A stretch of DNA of 5,739 nucleotides, taken from contig UQNB01000097.1 in NCBI GenBank assembly GCA_900542235.1, forward strand, positions 1-5,739, read 5' to 3'. Shown piece after piece: positions 1 to 5,117 of the stretch. Each line of letters begins with the position of its first letter. Positions within the stretch are counted from its first letter, which is position 1. The DNA is from an uncultured Collinsella sp. (GTDB taxonomy: Bacteria; Actinomycetota; Coriobacteriia; Coriobacteriales; Coriobacteriaceae). The position numbers and the translations under genes were made by a program. The notes under the pieces are model-generated. The model saw nothing but the letters and a program-made list of their open reading frames with translations. It did no database searches and was not told the DNA's origin.

Positions 1-487
1 CCTTCGGCGCCTTCTTGCCGGCCTTGCCGAAGTGGAGCTCCTTGAGGCCCTCGACGGCAGCCTTGATGATGTTGAGGCCGTTGTCGGTACCGAGGGACTT
101 GGACAGGACGTTCTTGATGCCAGCAAGCTCGAAGAGGGGACGCACAGCGCCGCCGGCGATAACGCCGGTACCCTCGACAGCGGGCTTGATGATAATGCGG
201 CCGGCACCAAAGTGGCCGAGAACCTCGTGCGGGATGGTGCCCTGCTCGGTCACCGGCACGTGGAACATGTTCTTCTTGGCATCGAGAGACGCCTTGGAGA
301 TGGCCAGGGGCACCTCAGCGGACTTGCCCATGCCAACGCCGACGTTGCCCTTGCCGTCGCCAACGACGACGAGAGCGACGAGGCTCATGCGACGACCACC
401 CTTGACGGTCTTCGACACGCGGTTGATGTAAACGACGCGCTCCTCGAACTCGGAGGCCTCGCGCTGCTGCTTCTGATTACGAGCCAT
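1..487 (-). CDS. rpsE: 30S ribosomal protein S5, C-terminus cut by window edge
   Basis: S5 is a small-subunit protein at the decoding-centre side of the 30S body, involved in translational accuracy and 30S assembly. The reading frame starts with ATG at 487 (MARNQKQQREASEFEERVVY) and stays open to base 1, giving 162 residues; only a short C-terminal tail and the stop codon should be missing compared with the E. coli protein of about 167 residues. Visible hallmarks are NRVSKTVKGGRR (about residues 22-33), which is the spectinomycin-contact loop and matches the wild-type form, then VVGDGKGNVGVGMGKSAEVP and the C-terminal EGTGVIAGGAVRPLFELAGIKNVLSKSLG. It is the last spc-operon gene in view, 14 nt after rplR. 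The AGGAGG site (498-503) overlaps the rplR stop codon, which suggests coupled translation; the 10-nt spacer is rather long. rpmD, rplO and secY would be expected next, outside the window. Confidence 0.97.
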   Translation of the reverse strand, partial: MARNQKQQREASEFEERVVYINRVSKTVKGGRRMSLVALVVVGDGKGNVGVGMGKSAEVPLAISKASLDAKKNMFHVPVTEQGTIPHEVLGHFGAGRIIIKPAVEGTGVIAGGAVRPLFELAGIKNVLSKSLGTDNGLNIIKAAVEGLKELHFGKAGKKAPK

Positions 488-490
488 GTG

Positions 491-503
491 CTACATACCT
501 CCT
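491..503 (-). promoter_or_regulatory. rpsE ribosome binding site with start-stop ATG-TAG
   Basis: On the minus strand AGGAGG (498-503) overlaps the rplR stop codon TAG (502-504) and lies 10 nt before the rpsE ATG. Between the two is an ATG directly followed by TAG (491-496). That ATG is only 1 nt from the AGGAGG, too close for efficient initiation, so the ATG at 487, which begins the conserved S5 sequence, is kept as the start. Confidence 0.7.
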
Positions 504-870
504 AGAACTCGAGACCGGCGGCACGAGCACCGTCGGCGAGGGCCTTGACGCGGCCATGGTAGATACGGCCACCACGATCGAAGGCGACCTTGGTGATGCC
601 GGCCTCGATGGCGCGCTTGCCAACGAGCTGTCCGACCTTCTCCGCAGCCTCCTTGTTCGAGGTGTGGGTGCCCTTGAACTCGGCCTCGAGGGTCGAGGCA
701 GAGACGAGCGTCAGGCTGGAGCCCTTGCTGTCGTCGATGATCTGGGCATAGATGTTGGCGTTAGTACGGGTCACGCGAAGACGCGGACGCTCGGAGGTAC
801 CCGAGACCTTGCCGCGAACACGACGCTGACGACGCTTGAGGCCTTCCAGCTTCGCCTTATGCTTGTTCAT
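502..870 (-). CDS. rplR: 50S ribosomal protein L18
   Basis: L18 binds 5S rRNA together with L5 and anchors it in the central protuberance of the 50S subunit. The 122-residue product (family usual length about 117-122) begins MNKHKAKLEGLKRRQRRVRGKVSGTSERPRLRV, the typical basic N-terminus, followed by the core NANIYAQIIDD and the family C-terminal pattern KVAFDRGGRIYHGRVKALADGARAAGLEF. The ATG at 870 is supported by TAGGAG (878-883) with a 7-nt spacer. It sits between rplF, 75 nt upstream, and rpsE, 14 nt downstream, in the normal spc order. L5, its 5S rRNA partner, is encoded earlier in the same run. Nothing is truncated or unusual in the protein. Confidence 0.98.
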   Translation of the reverse strand: MNKHKAKLEGLKRRQRRVRGKVSGTSERPRLRVTRTNANIYAQIIDDSKGSSLTLVSASTLEAEFKGTHTSNKEAAEKVGQLVGKRAIEAGITKVAFDRGGRIYHGRVKALADGARAAGLEF

Positions 871-898
871 ACGTAAACTCCTAAAAAGGTTGATCTTG

Positions 899-920
899 CC
901 AGCACCTGACGGGGTGCTGG
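899..920 (-). promoter_or_regulatory. Intercistronic hairpin between rplF and rplR
   Basis: The sequence CCAGCACC (899-906), a 6-nt loop and GGTGCTGG (913-920) form a perfect 8-bp inverted repeat in the 75-nt gap between the rplF stop and the rplR start. On the coding (minus) strand it is not followed directly by a T run, since CAAGATCAACC intervenes before TTTTT, so it does not look like a standard terminator. An mRNA stability, processing or translational control element is more likely, but this is inferred. Confidence 0.6.
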
Positions 921-945
921 TCTTATGCGAGTGAGTCGGTTACGA

Positions 946-1482
946 CTACTTGGCGGCCTTACCCAGCTTGCGGCGGATGTGCTCGCCAACGTAGTGGATA
1001 CCCTTGCCCTTGTAAGGCTCGGGAGGACGATGGCCACGGATCTCAGCGGCGATCTGACCGACCTGCTGCTTGTTGATACCCTTGACGTTCACGTGGGTGT
1101 TGTCGGGAACCTCGAAGGTGATGCCCTCGGGAGCCTCGACGATCACGGGGTGCGAGAAGCCCAGGGAGAACTCGAGGTTCTTGCCCTTCTGCTGCACGCG
1201 GTAACCGACGCCGGCGAGCTCGAGCTTCTTCTCGAAGCCCTCGGAAACGCCAACCACCATGTTGTGGATGAGGGCGCGGGTGAGGCCGTGGCGGGCACGG
1301 GTCTCACGCTCGTCGTCGGGACGGGAAACGGTGAGGACGTTGTCCTCGACGTTGATAGCGAGCTTCTCAAAGACATCGAGCTCGAGCTGGCCCTTGGGGC
1401 CCTTGACGACAACGTTGTTGCCGTTGACTGCCACTTCGACTCCGGCGGGAATCTGGACAGGCTTATTACCGATACGAGACAC
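946..1482 (-). CDS. rplF: 50S ribosomal protein L6
   Basis: L6 binds 23S rRNA near the sarcin-ricin loop and factor-binding site of the 50S subunit. The 178-residue product is the usual length (E. coli 177). It begins MSRIGNKPVQIPAGVEV, has the N-terminal half VVKGPKGQLE and the two-domain arrangement of the family, and ends with the diagnostic rRNA-binding segment RPPEPYKGKGIHYVGEHIRRKLGKAAK (about residues 152-178). The start codon is GTG (1480-1482). It is chosen because it gives the conserved MSRIGNKP start and lies 6 nt after AAGGAG (1489-1494). It follows rpsH by 33 nt. The downstream gap to rplR carries a hairpin. Confidence 0.98.
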   Translation of the reverse strand: MSRIGNKPVQIPAGVEVAVNGNNVVVKGPKGQLELDVFEKLAINVEDNVLTVSRPDDERETRARHGLTRALIHNMVVGVSEGFEKKLELAGVGYRVQQKGKNLEFSLGFSHPVIVEAPEGITFEVPDNTHVNVKGINKQQVGQIAAEIRGHRPPEPYKGKGIHYVGEHIRRKLGKAAK

Positions 1483-1488
1483 GGTGAT

Positions 1489-1494
1489 CTCCTT
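1489..1494 (-). promoter_or_regulatory. rplF ribosome binding site (decides GTG start)
   Basis: AAGGAG on the minus strand with a 6-nt spacer to GTG at 1482. This spacing supports the GTG as the true rplF start; no in-frame ATG lies nearer to the conserved MSRIGNKP sequence. Confidence 0.75.
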
Positions 1495-1515
1495 TCCTTC
1501 TACCTACCGAGCGAA

Positions 1516-1914
1516 TTACCAGACGTAAGCGATGATCTCGCCGCCGACGTTGTGCTTGCGAGCATCGCGGTCGGTCATGACGCCATGGCTGGTGGAAATA
1601 ATGGCGGTACCAAGGCCACCGCGGACGCGGGGCATGTCGGCAACGCCGGTGTACTTACGCAGGCCCGGCTTGGAAATGCGGCGGATGCCGTTGATGACCT
1701 TAGCCTTCTTGGGACCATACTTAAGCGTGATGTGCAGAGTCTTCTGGGGAACGGTGTCCTCGACATCGTAGCCCTCGATGTAGCCCTCCTCGTGCAGAAC
1801 ACGAGCGATCTCGACGAGCTTCTTGCTGCTCGGCATGGAGACCGTGGCCTTGTTCACAGAGTTAGCGTTACGGATGCGCGTAAGCATATCTGCGATCGGG
1901 TCTGTAAGGTTCAT
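1516..1914 (-). CDS. rpsH: 30S ribosomal protein S8
   Basis: S8 is a primary 16S rRNA-binding protein that organises the central domain of the 30S subunit. In E. coli it is also the translational repressor of the spc operon, binding mRNA near the start of rplE. The 132-residue product (family about 130) begins MNLTDPIADMLTRIRNAN and ends STSHGVMTDRDARKHNVGGEIIAYVW, the S8 signature and rRNA-binding C-terminal domain. The ATG at 1914 is supported by AAGGAG (1922-1927). The gap to rpsN upstream is unusually long (about 119 nt) and contains two inverted repeats. rplF follows after 33 nt. Whether S8 represses this operon cannot be told from the sequence alone. Confidence 0.98.
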   Translation of the reverse strand: MNLTDPIADMLTRIRNANSVNKATVSMPSSKKLVEIARVLHEEGYIEGYDVEDTVPQKTLHITLKYGPKKAKVINGIRRISKPGLRKYTGVADMPRVRGGLGTAIISTSHGVMTDRDARKHNVGGEIIAYVW

Positions 1915-2041
1915 ACAGATTCTCCTTCGTTCTTGATGAACACGTGCTCTTGGTTCTTCGCCGCCCTTAACGGCAAAGCCTTTTTAGCGCGTTTTCCCTG
2001 TTCCAAACTGATGCTTGAAACGCTGGTAGTGACTTACCAGC
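1915..2041 (-). promoter_or_regulatory. Long structured rpsN-rpsH intercistronic region
   Basis: This gap of about 119 nt codes for no recognisable protein. It contains two inverted repeats. One is a 7-bp stem around the rpsN stop codon: GCTGGTA (2022-2028) pairs with TACCAGC (2035-2041), with a 6-nt loop. The other is an 8-bp stem of CTTCGCCG (1956-1963) with CGGCAAAG (1971-1978), with one G-U pair on the RNA strand and a 7-nt loop. Neither is followed by a clear T run on the minus strand. The region ends in the rpsH ribosome binding site. A regulatory or processing role is an inference. Confidence 0.5.
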
Positions 2042-2219
2042 TGGCCTTCTTAACGCCGGGAAGCTCGCCCTTGAGTGCAAGCTCGCGGAAGCAGACACGG
2101 CACAGGCCGAACTTGCGGTACACAGAGTGCGGACGGCCGCAGCGCTGGCAGCGCGTGTACTCACGAGTAGAGAACTTCTGCTTGCGATTGCACTTGACGA
2201 TCATCGATGTCTTAGCCAC
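2034..2219 (-). CDS. rpsN: 30S ribosomal protein S14, zinc-binding type Z
   Basis: S14 sits in the head of the 30S subunit. This is the short zinc-binding form, 61 residues, as found in Gram-positive bacteria. Four cysteines form the zinc site: C24 and C27 (RCQRCG) and C40 and C43 (LCRVC). The C-terminus RELALKGELPGVKKASW is typical. The start codon is GTG (2217-2219), preceded by AGGAGG (2226-2231) with a 6-nt spacer; it gives the conserved MAKTSMIVKCNRKQKFSTREY start. It lies between rplE and rpsH as expected, but with long gaps of 79 and about 119 nt on either side. The gene is also called rpsZ. A zinc-free paralogue may exist elsewhere in the genome; this cannot be seen here. Confidence 0.98.
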   Translation of the reverse strand: MAKTSMIVKCNRKQKFSTREYTRCQRCGRPHSVYRKFGLCRVCFRELALKGELPGVKKASW

Positions 2220-2225
2220 TTATAT

Positions 2226-2231
2226 CCTCCT
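2226..2231 (-). promoter_or_regulatory. rpsN ribosome binding site (decides GTG start)
   Basis: AGGAGG on the minus strand, 6 nt before the GTG at 2219. This strong match fixes the rpsN start at the non-ATG codon. Confidence 0.75.
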
Positions 2232-2254
2232 CACATAGAGTATTGTTCGCCCCA

Positions 2255-2282
2255 AGCGCCGCCCCCTTCTGGGAACGGCGCT
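2255..2282 (-). promoter_or_regulatory. Intercistronic hairpin between rplE and rpsN
   Basis: AGCGCCG at one end pairs with CGGCGCT at the other (7 bp perfect). The stem extends inwards by five more pairs, including two G-U on the RNA strand, leaving a 4-nt loop, so about 12 bp in 28 nt. It occupies the middle of the 79-nt gap after the rplE stop. The bases after it on the coding strand (TGGGGCGAAC) are not T-rich, which argues against an intrinsic terminator. It could act in mRNA processing, in differential expression or as a protein-binding site. Confidence 0.6.
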
Positions 2283-2298
2283 CATAGGGCAGGTGAAC

Positions 2299-2856
2299 CT
2301 ATTTCTTGAACGGGAAACCGAAGGCGTCCAGAAGGGCCTTGGCCTCCTCATCGGTGTTGGCGGTGGTCACGAAAGTGATGTCCATACCACGCTGGTGATC
2401 GACGGAGTCGAAGTCGATCTCGGGGAAGATGAGCTGCTCGGTGACGCCCATGGAGAAGTTACCACGGCCGTCGAAGCTCTTGGCGGAGATCCCGCGGAAG
2501 TCGCGGATACGGGGGATCGCGACGGAGGTCAGACGATCGAAGAACTCCCACATACGGTCGCCACGCAGGGTAACCTTGCAGCCGATCGGCATACCAGCGC
2601 GCAGGCGGAAGGTAGCGATGGACTTGCGGGCACGGGTGATCATCGGCTGCTGGCCGGTGATGGCGCGCAGGTCGCGCACGGCACCGTCGATGGCCTTGGA
2701 ATCGGTAGCGGCCTCGCCGACACCCATGTTCACGACGATCTTCTCAAACTTGGGGATCATCATGACGTTCTCGTACTGGAACTTGTCCTGAAGCTGCTGC
2801 TTGACCTCGTTGTTGTACTTGGTCTTCAGACGCGGCACATACTTCTCTTCTGCCAT
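2299..2856 (-). CDS. rplE: 50S ribosomal protein L5
   Basis: L5 binds 5S rRNA and helix 84 of 23S rRNA in the central protuberance and contacts the P-site tRNA. The 185-residue product (E. coli 179) begins MAEEKYVPRLKTKYNNEVKQQLQDKF. It carries the family signature EKIVVNMGVGEAATDSKAIDGAVRDL (about residues 39-64), GQQPMITRARKSIATFRLRAGMPIGCKVTLRGDRMWEF, and the C-terminal DITFVTTANTDEEAKALLDAFGFPF. The ATG at 2856 has AAGGAG (2863-2868) with a 6-nt spacer. Normally rplX lies directly upstream; here there is none, and a promoter-like sequence and structured leader precede the gene. It therefore probably starts its own transcript, which would also carry rpsN to rpsE. Confidence 0.98.
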   Translation of the reverse strand: MAEEKYVPRLKTKYNNEVKQQLQDKFQYENVMMIPKFEKIVVNMGVGEAATDSKAIDGAVRDLRAITGQQPMITRARKSIATFRLRAGMPIGCKVTLRGDRMWEFFDRLTSVAIPRIRDFRGISAKSFDGRGNFSMGVTEQLIFPEIDFDSVDHQRGMDITFVTTANTDEEAKALLDAFGFPFKK

Positions 2857-2881
2857 TGTTCACTCCTTCTTGGGGTTTTAA

Positions 2882-2976
2882 GCACGGGGCGTGGCCACGA
2901 TGGGTTGTCCTCGTGCCTCCTGGCTGCATCCGCGCCGCTCATGGCATTTCGCGGTTTGGACTCGACGCAGCAGGAG
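2882..2976 (-). promoter_or_regulatory. Structured 5' leader of the rplE transcript
   Basis: On the minus strand two adjacent stems nearly fill the untranslated leader. The first pairs 2964-2976 with 2917-2930: 13 pairs, one bulged base and one G-U, enclosing a smaller CCGC/GCGG stem (2935-2938 with 2951-2954). The second pairs GCACG with CGTGC (2912-2916 with 2882-2886) and encloses the 10-bp palindrome CGTGGCCACG (2890-2899). The rplE ribosome binding site follows at 2863-2868. Ribosomal protein operons are often controlled by protein binding to such leaders, so an autoregulatory role is plausible, but no known leader family was recognised. Confidence 0.5.
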
Positions 2977-2993
2977 CCGACAAAACAATCGGT

Positions 2994-3022
2994 ACTATAC
3001 GCGCATCGGGAGCGTATTTCCA
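2994..3022 (-). promoter_or_regulatory. Candidate promoter for rplE and the downstream operon
   Basis: On the minus strand TGGAAA (3017-3022, four of six matches to the -35 consensus) and TATAGT (2994-2999, five of six to the -10 consensus) are 17 bp apart. Transcription would start near 2987 and give a leader of about 130 nt. The position is between the putative xdhC terminator and rplE, where a promoter is needed if rplE starts a transcript. An 8-bp tandem repeat, ACAACTCC twice (3043-3058), lies just upstream of the -35 element. Confidence 0.55.
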
Positions 3023-3076
3023 GAAAAACCTCGTCTGCCTGCACAACTCCACAACTCCCCCGCACAAATGGGTCCC

Positions 3077-3150
3077 AAAAAGCAGTTGCGGTGAAATACG
3101 GACTGTTTAAGCCTGTTAAGCCGCCAAACAGTCCGTATTTCACCGCAACT
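3077..3150 (-). terminator. 25-bp perfect inverted repeat, likely xdhC terminator
   Basis: The arms 3084-3108 and 3126-3150 are exact reverse complements over 25 bp, separated by a 17-nt loop. On the minus strand the structure starts 17 nt after the xdhC stop and is followed by GC and then five T (3077-3081), so it can act as an intrinsic terminator for yqeB-xdhC and insulate the rplE promoter. There is no T run on the plus-strand side. The stem is longer and less GC-rich near its base than most terminators and has perfect identity, so it may instead be, or have arisen from, a dispersed palindromic repeat. Confidence 0.65.
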
Positions 3151-3167
3151 TATTGATGGGGATGAGA

Positions 3168-4211
3168 CTATCGCTTGCGGGGGACGAGTTTGGTGCGGCG
3201 CAGGTGGATCATCTCGGCGGCGATGGAGATGGCAATCTCCTCGGGATCCTCGGCCTCGATGGCAACGCCGATCGGCAGGTGCAGCCCGTCGATCTGGTCC
3301 TGCGTAAAGCCCTCCTGCTCCAAACGGGCGCGCACAAAGGCCGTCTTGCGGCGCGAGCCCAAGCAGCCCAGATAGGCGGGTTTAGCGCGCATGGCCTGAA
3401 TCACCACGTCGATATCGGACTTGTGACCTGCTGTGGCCACGACCACCAAGTCGCGCGGGCCGATGGGGCACTGCTTGCTCAGGTTCTTGTAATCGACCAG
3501 GCGACGATCGTAGACACCGGGCACCCATTCGGGCGTCAGCGTGCCGGGGCGGTCATCGCACGCCACAACGGCAAAGCCCGCCGCCGTGAGTACGCGCGCC
3601 GTCGCGGCGCCCACGTGCCCGCAGCCAAAGATGTAGGTCAGGCCCTCGGGGCAGAGCGTCTCGATGTGCGCCGGGGGAATCTCGGAGGCCGCGTTGGTGT
3701 AGGTGACGTTGCTCCCCTCTTCCGCCAGCGAAAGCCCGGGGCAGCCCGCAATGGTGCGGCGCGATTCCTCGCCATGGTACTCGGCCACATCGCCCTCGAG
3801 CGCGCTTGCGATAAACGGCTCAAAGTCGATGACGAAGTCGCCGATGCGCCGATAGGCCAAGACGTCGGCAACCGACTGGAACAACGGTGCCTGGGTCGCA
3901 TCCAGATGCAGGTAGCACAGGCAGATGGCTCCGCCGCAGATCATGCCGGTGTCGGAGTTCTCGCCGCCCATGGTGTAGCGGACCAGACGCGACTGCTCCG
4001 CGCTCAGGAGCTCGCGCGCCTCATCCAGCGCAAAGAGCTCAATCTTGCCGCCGCCGATGGTGCCCGCCTGGCTGCCATCGGCAAACACGGCCATCCAAGC
4101 GCCCACGCCGCGCGGCGACGAACCCGCCGTTCCGGCAACAACCACGAGCTCGCATGGCTTTCCCGCCTTAAGCGCGGCAAGCGCCGCATTCACAACATCG
4201 AGCTTTTCCAT
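3168..4211 (-). CDS. xdhC: XdhC/CoxI family molybdenum cofactor maturation protein
   Basis: XdhC-family proteins are cytoplasmic chaperones that bind molybdenum cofactor, help its final modification and deliver it to hydroxylases of the xanthine dehydrogenase family. The 347-residue product has the two usual domains. The N-terminal XdhC/CoxI domain shows VVVAGTAGSSPRGVGAWMAV (about residues 23-42), TIGGGKIE (51-58) and GMICGG (89-94). The C-terminal Rossmann domain shows YIFGCGHVG (193-201), ACDDRP (217-222), ATAGHKSD (259-266) and YLGCLGSRRK (280-289), and ends in the usual PIG...PEEIAISIAAEMI segment. Additional cysteines at 97 and 99 follow C92. The ATG at 4211 has AAGG (4217-4220) 5 nt upstream. 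It is 9 nt after yqeB, so the two are probably cotranscribed and translationally coupled. The symbol describes the family; the exact client enzyme is unknown. Confidence 0.92.
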   Translation of the reverse strand: MEKLDVVNAALAALKAGKPCELVVVAGTAGSSPRGVGAWMAVFADGSQAGTIGGGKIELFALDEARELLSAEQSRLVRYTMGGENSDTGMICGGAICLCYLHLDATQAPLFQSVADVLAYRRIGDFVIDFEPFIASALEGDVAEYHGEESRRTIAGCPGLSLAEEGSNVTYTNAASEIPPAHIETLCPEGLTYIFGCGHVGAATARVLTAAGFAVVACDDRPGTLTPEWVPGVYDRRLVDYKNLSKQCPIGPRDLVVVATAGHKSDIDVVIQAMRAKPAYLGCLGSRRKTAFVRARLEQEGFTQDQIDGLHLPIGVAIEAEDPEEIAISIAAEMIHLRRTKLVPRKR

Positions 4212-4220
4212 TGCCGCCTT

Positions 4221-5015
4221 CTATCCTCTAAAGACATCGGTGAGCATAGCGAGTGCCTCGAGCACGCCGCCGCCGACCGACGTCGCTTTGTCCGAAATGT
4301 AGTTGATATAGCTGGCATCGCCGCGCGAATCGACATCGGCGCATTTAAAGCCCTCAGTCACCTGAACGCCGTCGGCCAAAAGGCCGCGCAGGCAGCCGTC
4401 AATCTGCGTGACCATGGGAGTATCACCCGCATACCCGATCACATCGCCGGCACTCACGATGTCGCCGATTGCGCGGTCGGACCTAAACACGCCGGCGGCG
4501 GGGCTGTGGATAACGCGCTCCTTGCCATACCCGGCGATGACACCCGGCACGCCCGTATTGGGCTGGGGCGAGCCCTGGGTGATAACGCGGCCGAGGAAAT
4601 GACCGCGCATGGTCTCGACCACGGCGTCGCAGTCAACCGGCGCGGTAAAGCCCGGCCCCACGGCGATGACGGCAGGCGCCATGTCGCGCGTGGTGCCCAA
4701 GTTGCGCTTAGCCAAAATCGCGTCGACCACAGCCGCGGGTTTCAACTCGCCGAGCATCTTGGCCTGGGGGTCCACCACAACGGCGACGTCTCCAGCCTCG
4801 GAAATCGCAAGCGCCTCAGCCGGCGTCTGTGCCAAGCGAGCGCGAATGCCTTCGACCTCGACCTCGCCCAGGCGAATGGCCTCGCAAAAACAGATTGTGC
4901 GACGGATGCACGTGGGAACCGCGATATCGGCCATAACGACCGACACGCCGGAGCGCACCAAGCGAGCGGCGACGCCCGTGGCGATATCGCCGGCGCCGCG
5001 AACATAAACGAGCAT
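4221..5015 (-). CDS. yqeB: YqeB-type selenium-dependent molybdenum hydroxylase maturation protein
   Basis: This matches the YqeB (EF2563-like) family, known from genomes with labile-selenium molybdenum hydroxylases, where it is thought to act in making or inserting the selenium-containing cofactor; its reaction is not established. The 264-residue product starts MLVYVRGAGDIATGVAARL, a glycine-rich nucleotide-binding-like motif (GAGDIATG, residues 7-14). It continues with IRRT (37-40) and VEVEGI, then the central KRNLGTTRDMAPAVIAVGPGF and the strongly conserved GSPQPNTGVPGVIAGYGKERVIHSPAAG, and ends ISDKATSVGGGVLEALAML. A stretch near the C-terminus (IGDIVSAGDVIGYAGDTPM) resembles a lipoyl-like barrel. 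Three cysteines (36, 42, 44) cluster around IRRT. The ATG at 5015 has GGGAGGTG (5024-5031) with an 8-nt spacer. It heads the minus-strand yqeB-xdhC pair, divergent from yqeC. In E. coli, YqeB is a longer fused protein; here XdhC and YqeB are separate. Confidence 0.9.
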   Translation of the reverse strand: MLVYVRGAGDIATGVAARLVRSGVSVVMADIAVPTCIRRTICFCEAIRLGEVEVEGIRARLAQTPAEALAISEAGDVAVVVDPQAKMLGELKPAAVVDAILAKRNLGTTRDMAPAVIAVGPGFTAPVDCDAVVETMRGHFLGRVITQGSPQPNTGVPGVIAGYGKERVIHSPAAGVFRSDRAIGDIVSAGDVIGYAGDTPMVTQIDGCLRGLLADGVQVTEGFKCADVDSRGDASYINYISDKATSVGGGVLEALAMLTDVFRG

Positions 5016-5117
5016 TCCCGGGGCACCTCCCTGTGCTACGGTTTGAGCAGAGCAAAAGCGGTTCGACCGCTACTCTGATGATTATTTATTATCACAGTAT
5101 TATACGGCGGTGAACAG
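5016..5117. promoter_or_regulatory. Divergent yqeB/yqeC intergenic promoter region
   Basis: The 102-bp gap has an AT-rich core (about 5078-5104) in otherwise GC-rich DNA. On the minus strand there is a perfect TATAAT (5099-5104) with no good -35, and an alternative TGTGATAAT resembling an extended -10 just downstream. On the plus strand TCGACC (5063-5068) and TATTAT (5087-5092) are 18 bp apart, and a second TATTAT lies at 5098-5103. The two directions overlap, so shared control is likely. Exact promoters cannot be fixed from sequence alone. Confidence 0.45.
5048..5077. repeat. Imperfect dyad between yqeB and yqeC
   Basis: AGCGGT (5057-5062) and ACCGCT (5066-5071) form a perfect 6-bp inverted repeat with a 3-nt loop. 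An outer pair, CAGAG (5048-5052) and CTCTG (5073-5077), extends it with an asymmetric internal loop. It lies between the AT-rich promoter core and the yqeB start, so it could be an operator or a hairpin in the yqeB leader. No known regulator site was recognised. Confidence 0.45.

Larger units (their letters stand above)
2857..3167. other. 311-base non-coding stretch between rplE and xdhC
   Basis: No protein family was recognised in any frame, and no remnant of rplX or rplN was seen on the minus strand upstream of rplE. From rplE outwards it holds the rplE ribosome binding site, a structured leader, a candidate promoter, an 8-bp tandem repeat and a 25-bp perfect inverted repeat. Confidence 0.8.

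Noticed and set aside
32..505. 157-codon plus-strand frame opposite rpsE
   Set aside because: It is a shadow of the S5 gene, with leucine-, aspartate- and glycine-rich sequence typical of antisense translation of ribosomal genes.
899..920. rplF-rplR hairpin as an intrinsic terminator
   Set aside because: The T run on the coding strand comes 11 nt after the stem and lies just ahead of the rplR ribosome binding site; termination inside this operon would remove essential genes.
925..2238. 437-codon open frame on the plus strand across rplF, rpsH and rpsN
   Set aside because: It is antisense to three ribosomal protein genes and is explained by GC-rich codon use; no ribosome binding site or family match.
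2857..2990. Possible remnant of rplX upstream of rplE
   Set aside because: All three minus-strand frames were read for the typical L24 C-terminal pattern (GKPTRVG, KVRV) and nothing similar was seen.
2826..3143. 105-codon minus-strand frame and matching plus-strand frames in the rplE-xdhC gap
   Set aside because: They run through the 25-bp inverted repeat and the promoter region, overlap rplE, and have no good ribosome binding site or family resemblance.
3153..5078. 641-codon open frame on the plus strand across xdhC and yqeB
   Set aside because: It is antisense to two confidently recognised genes, has low-complexity composition rich in A, R, H, D and G, and matches no family. High GC3 removes stops from the antisense frame.
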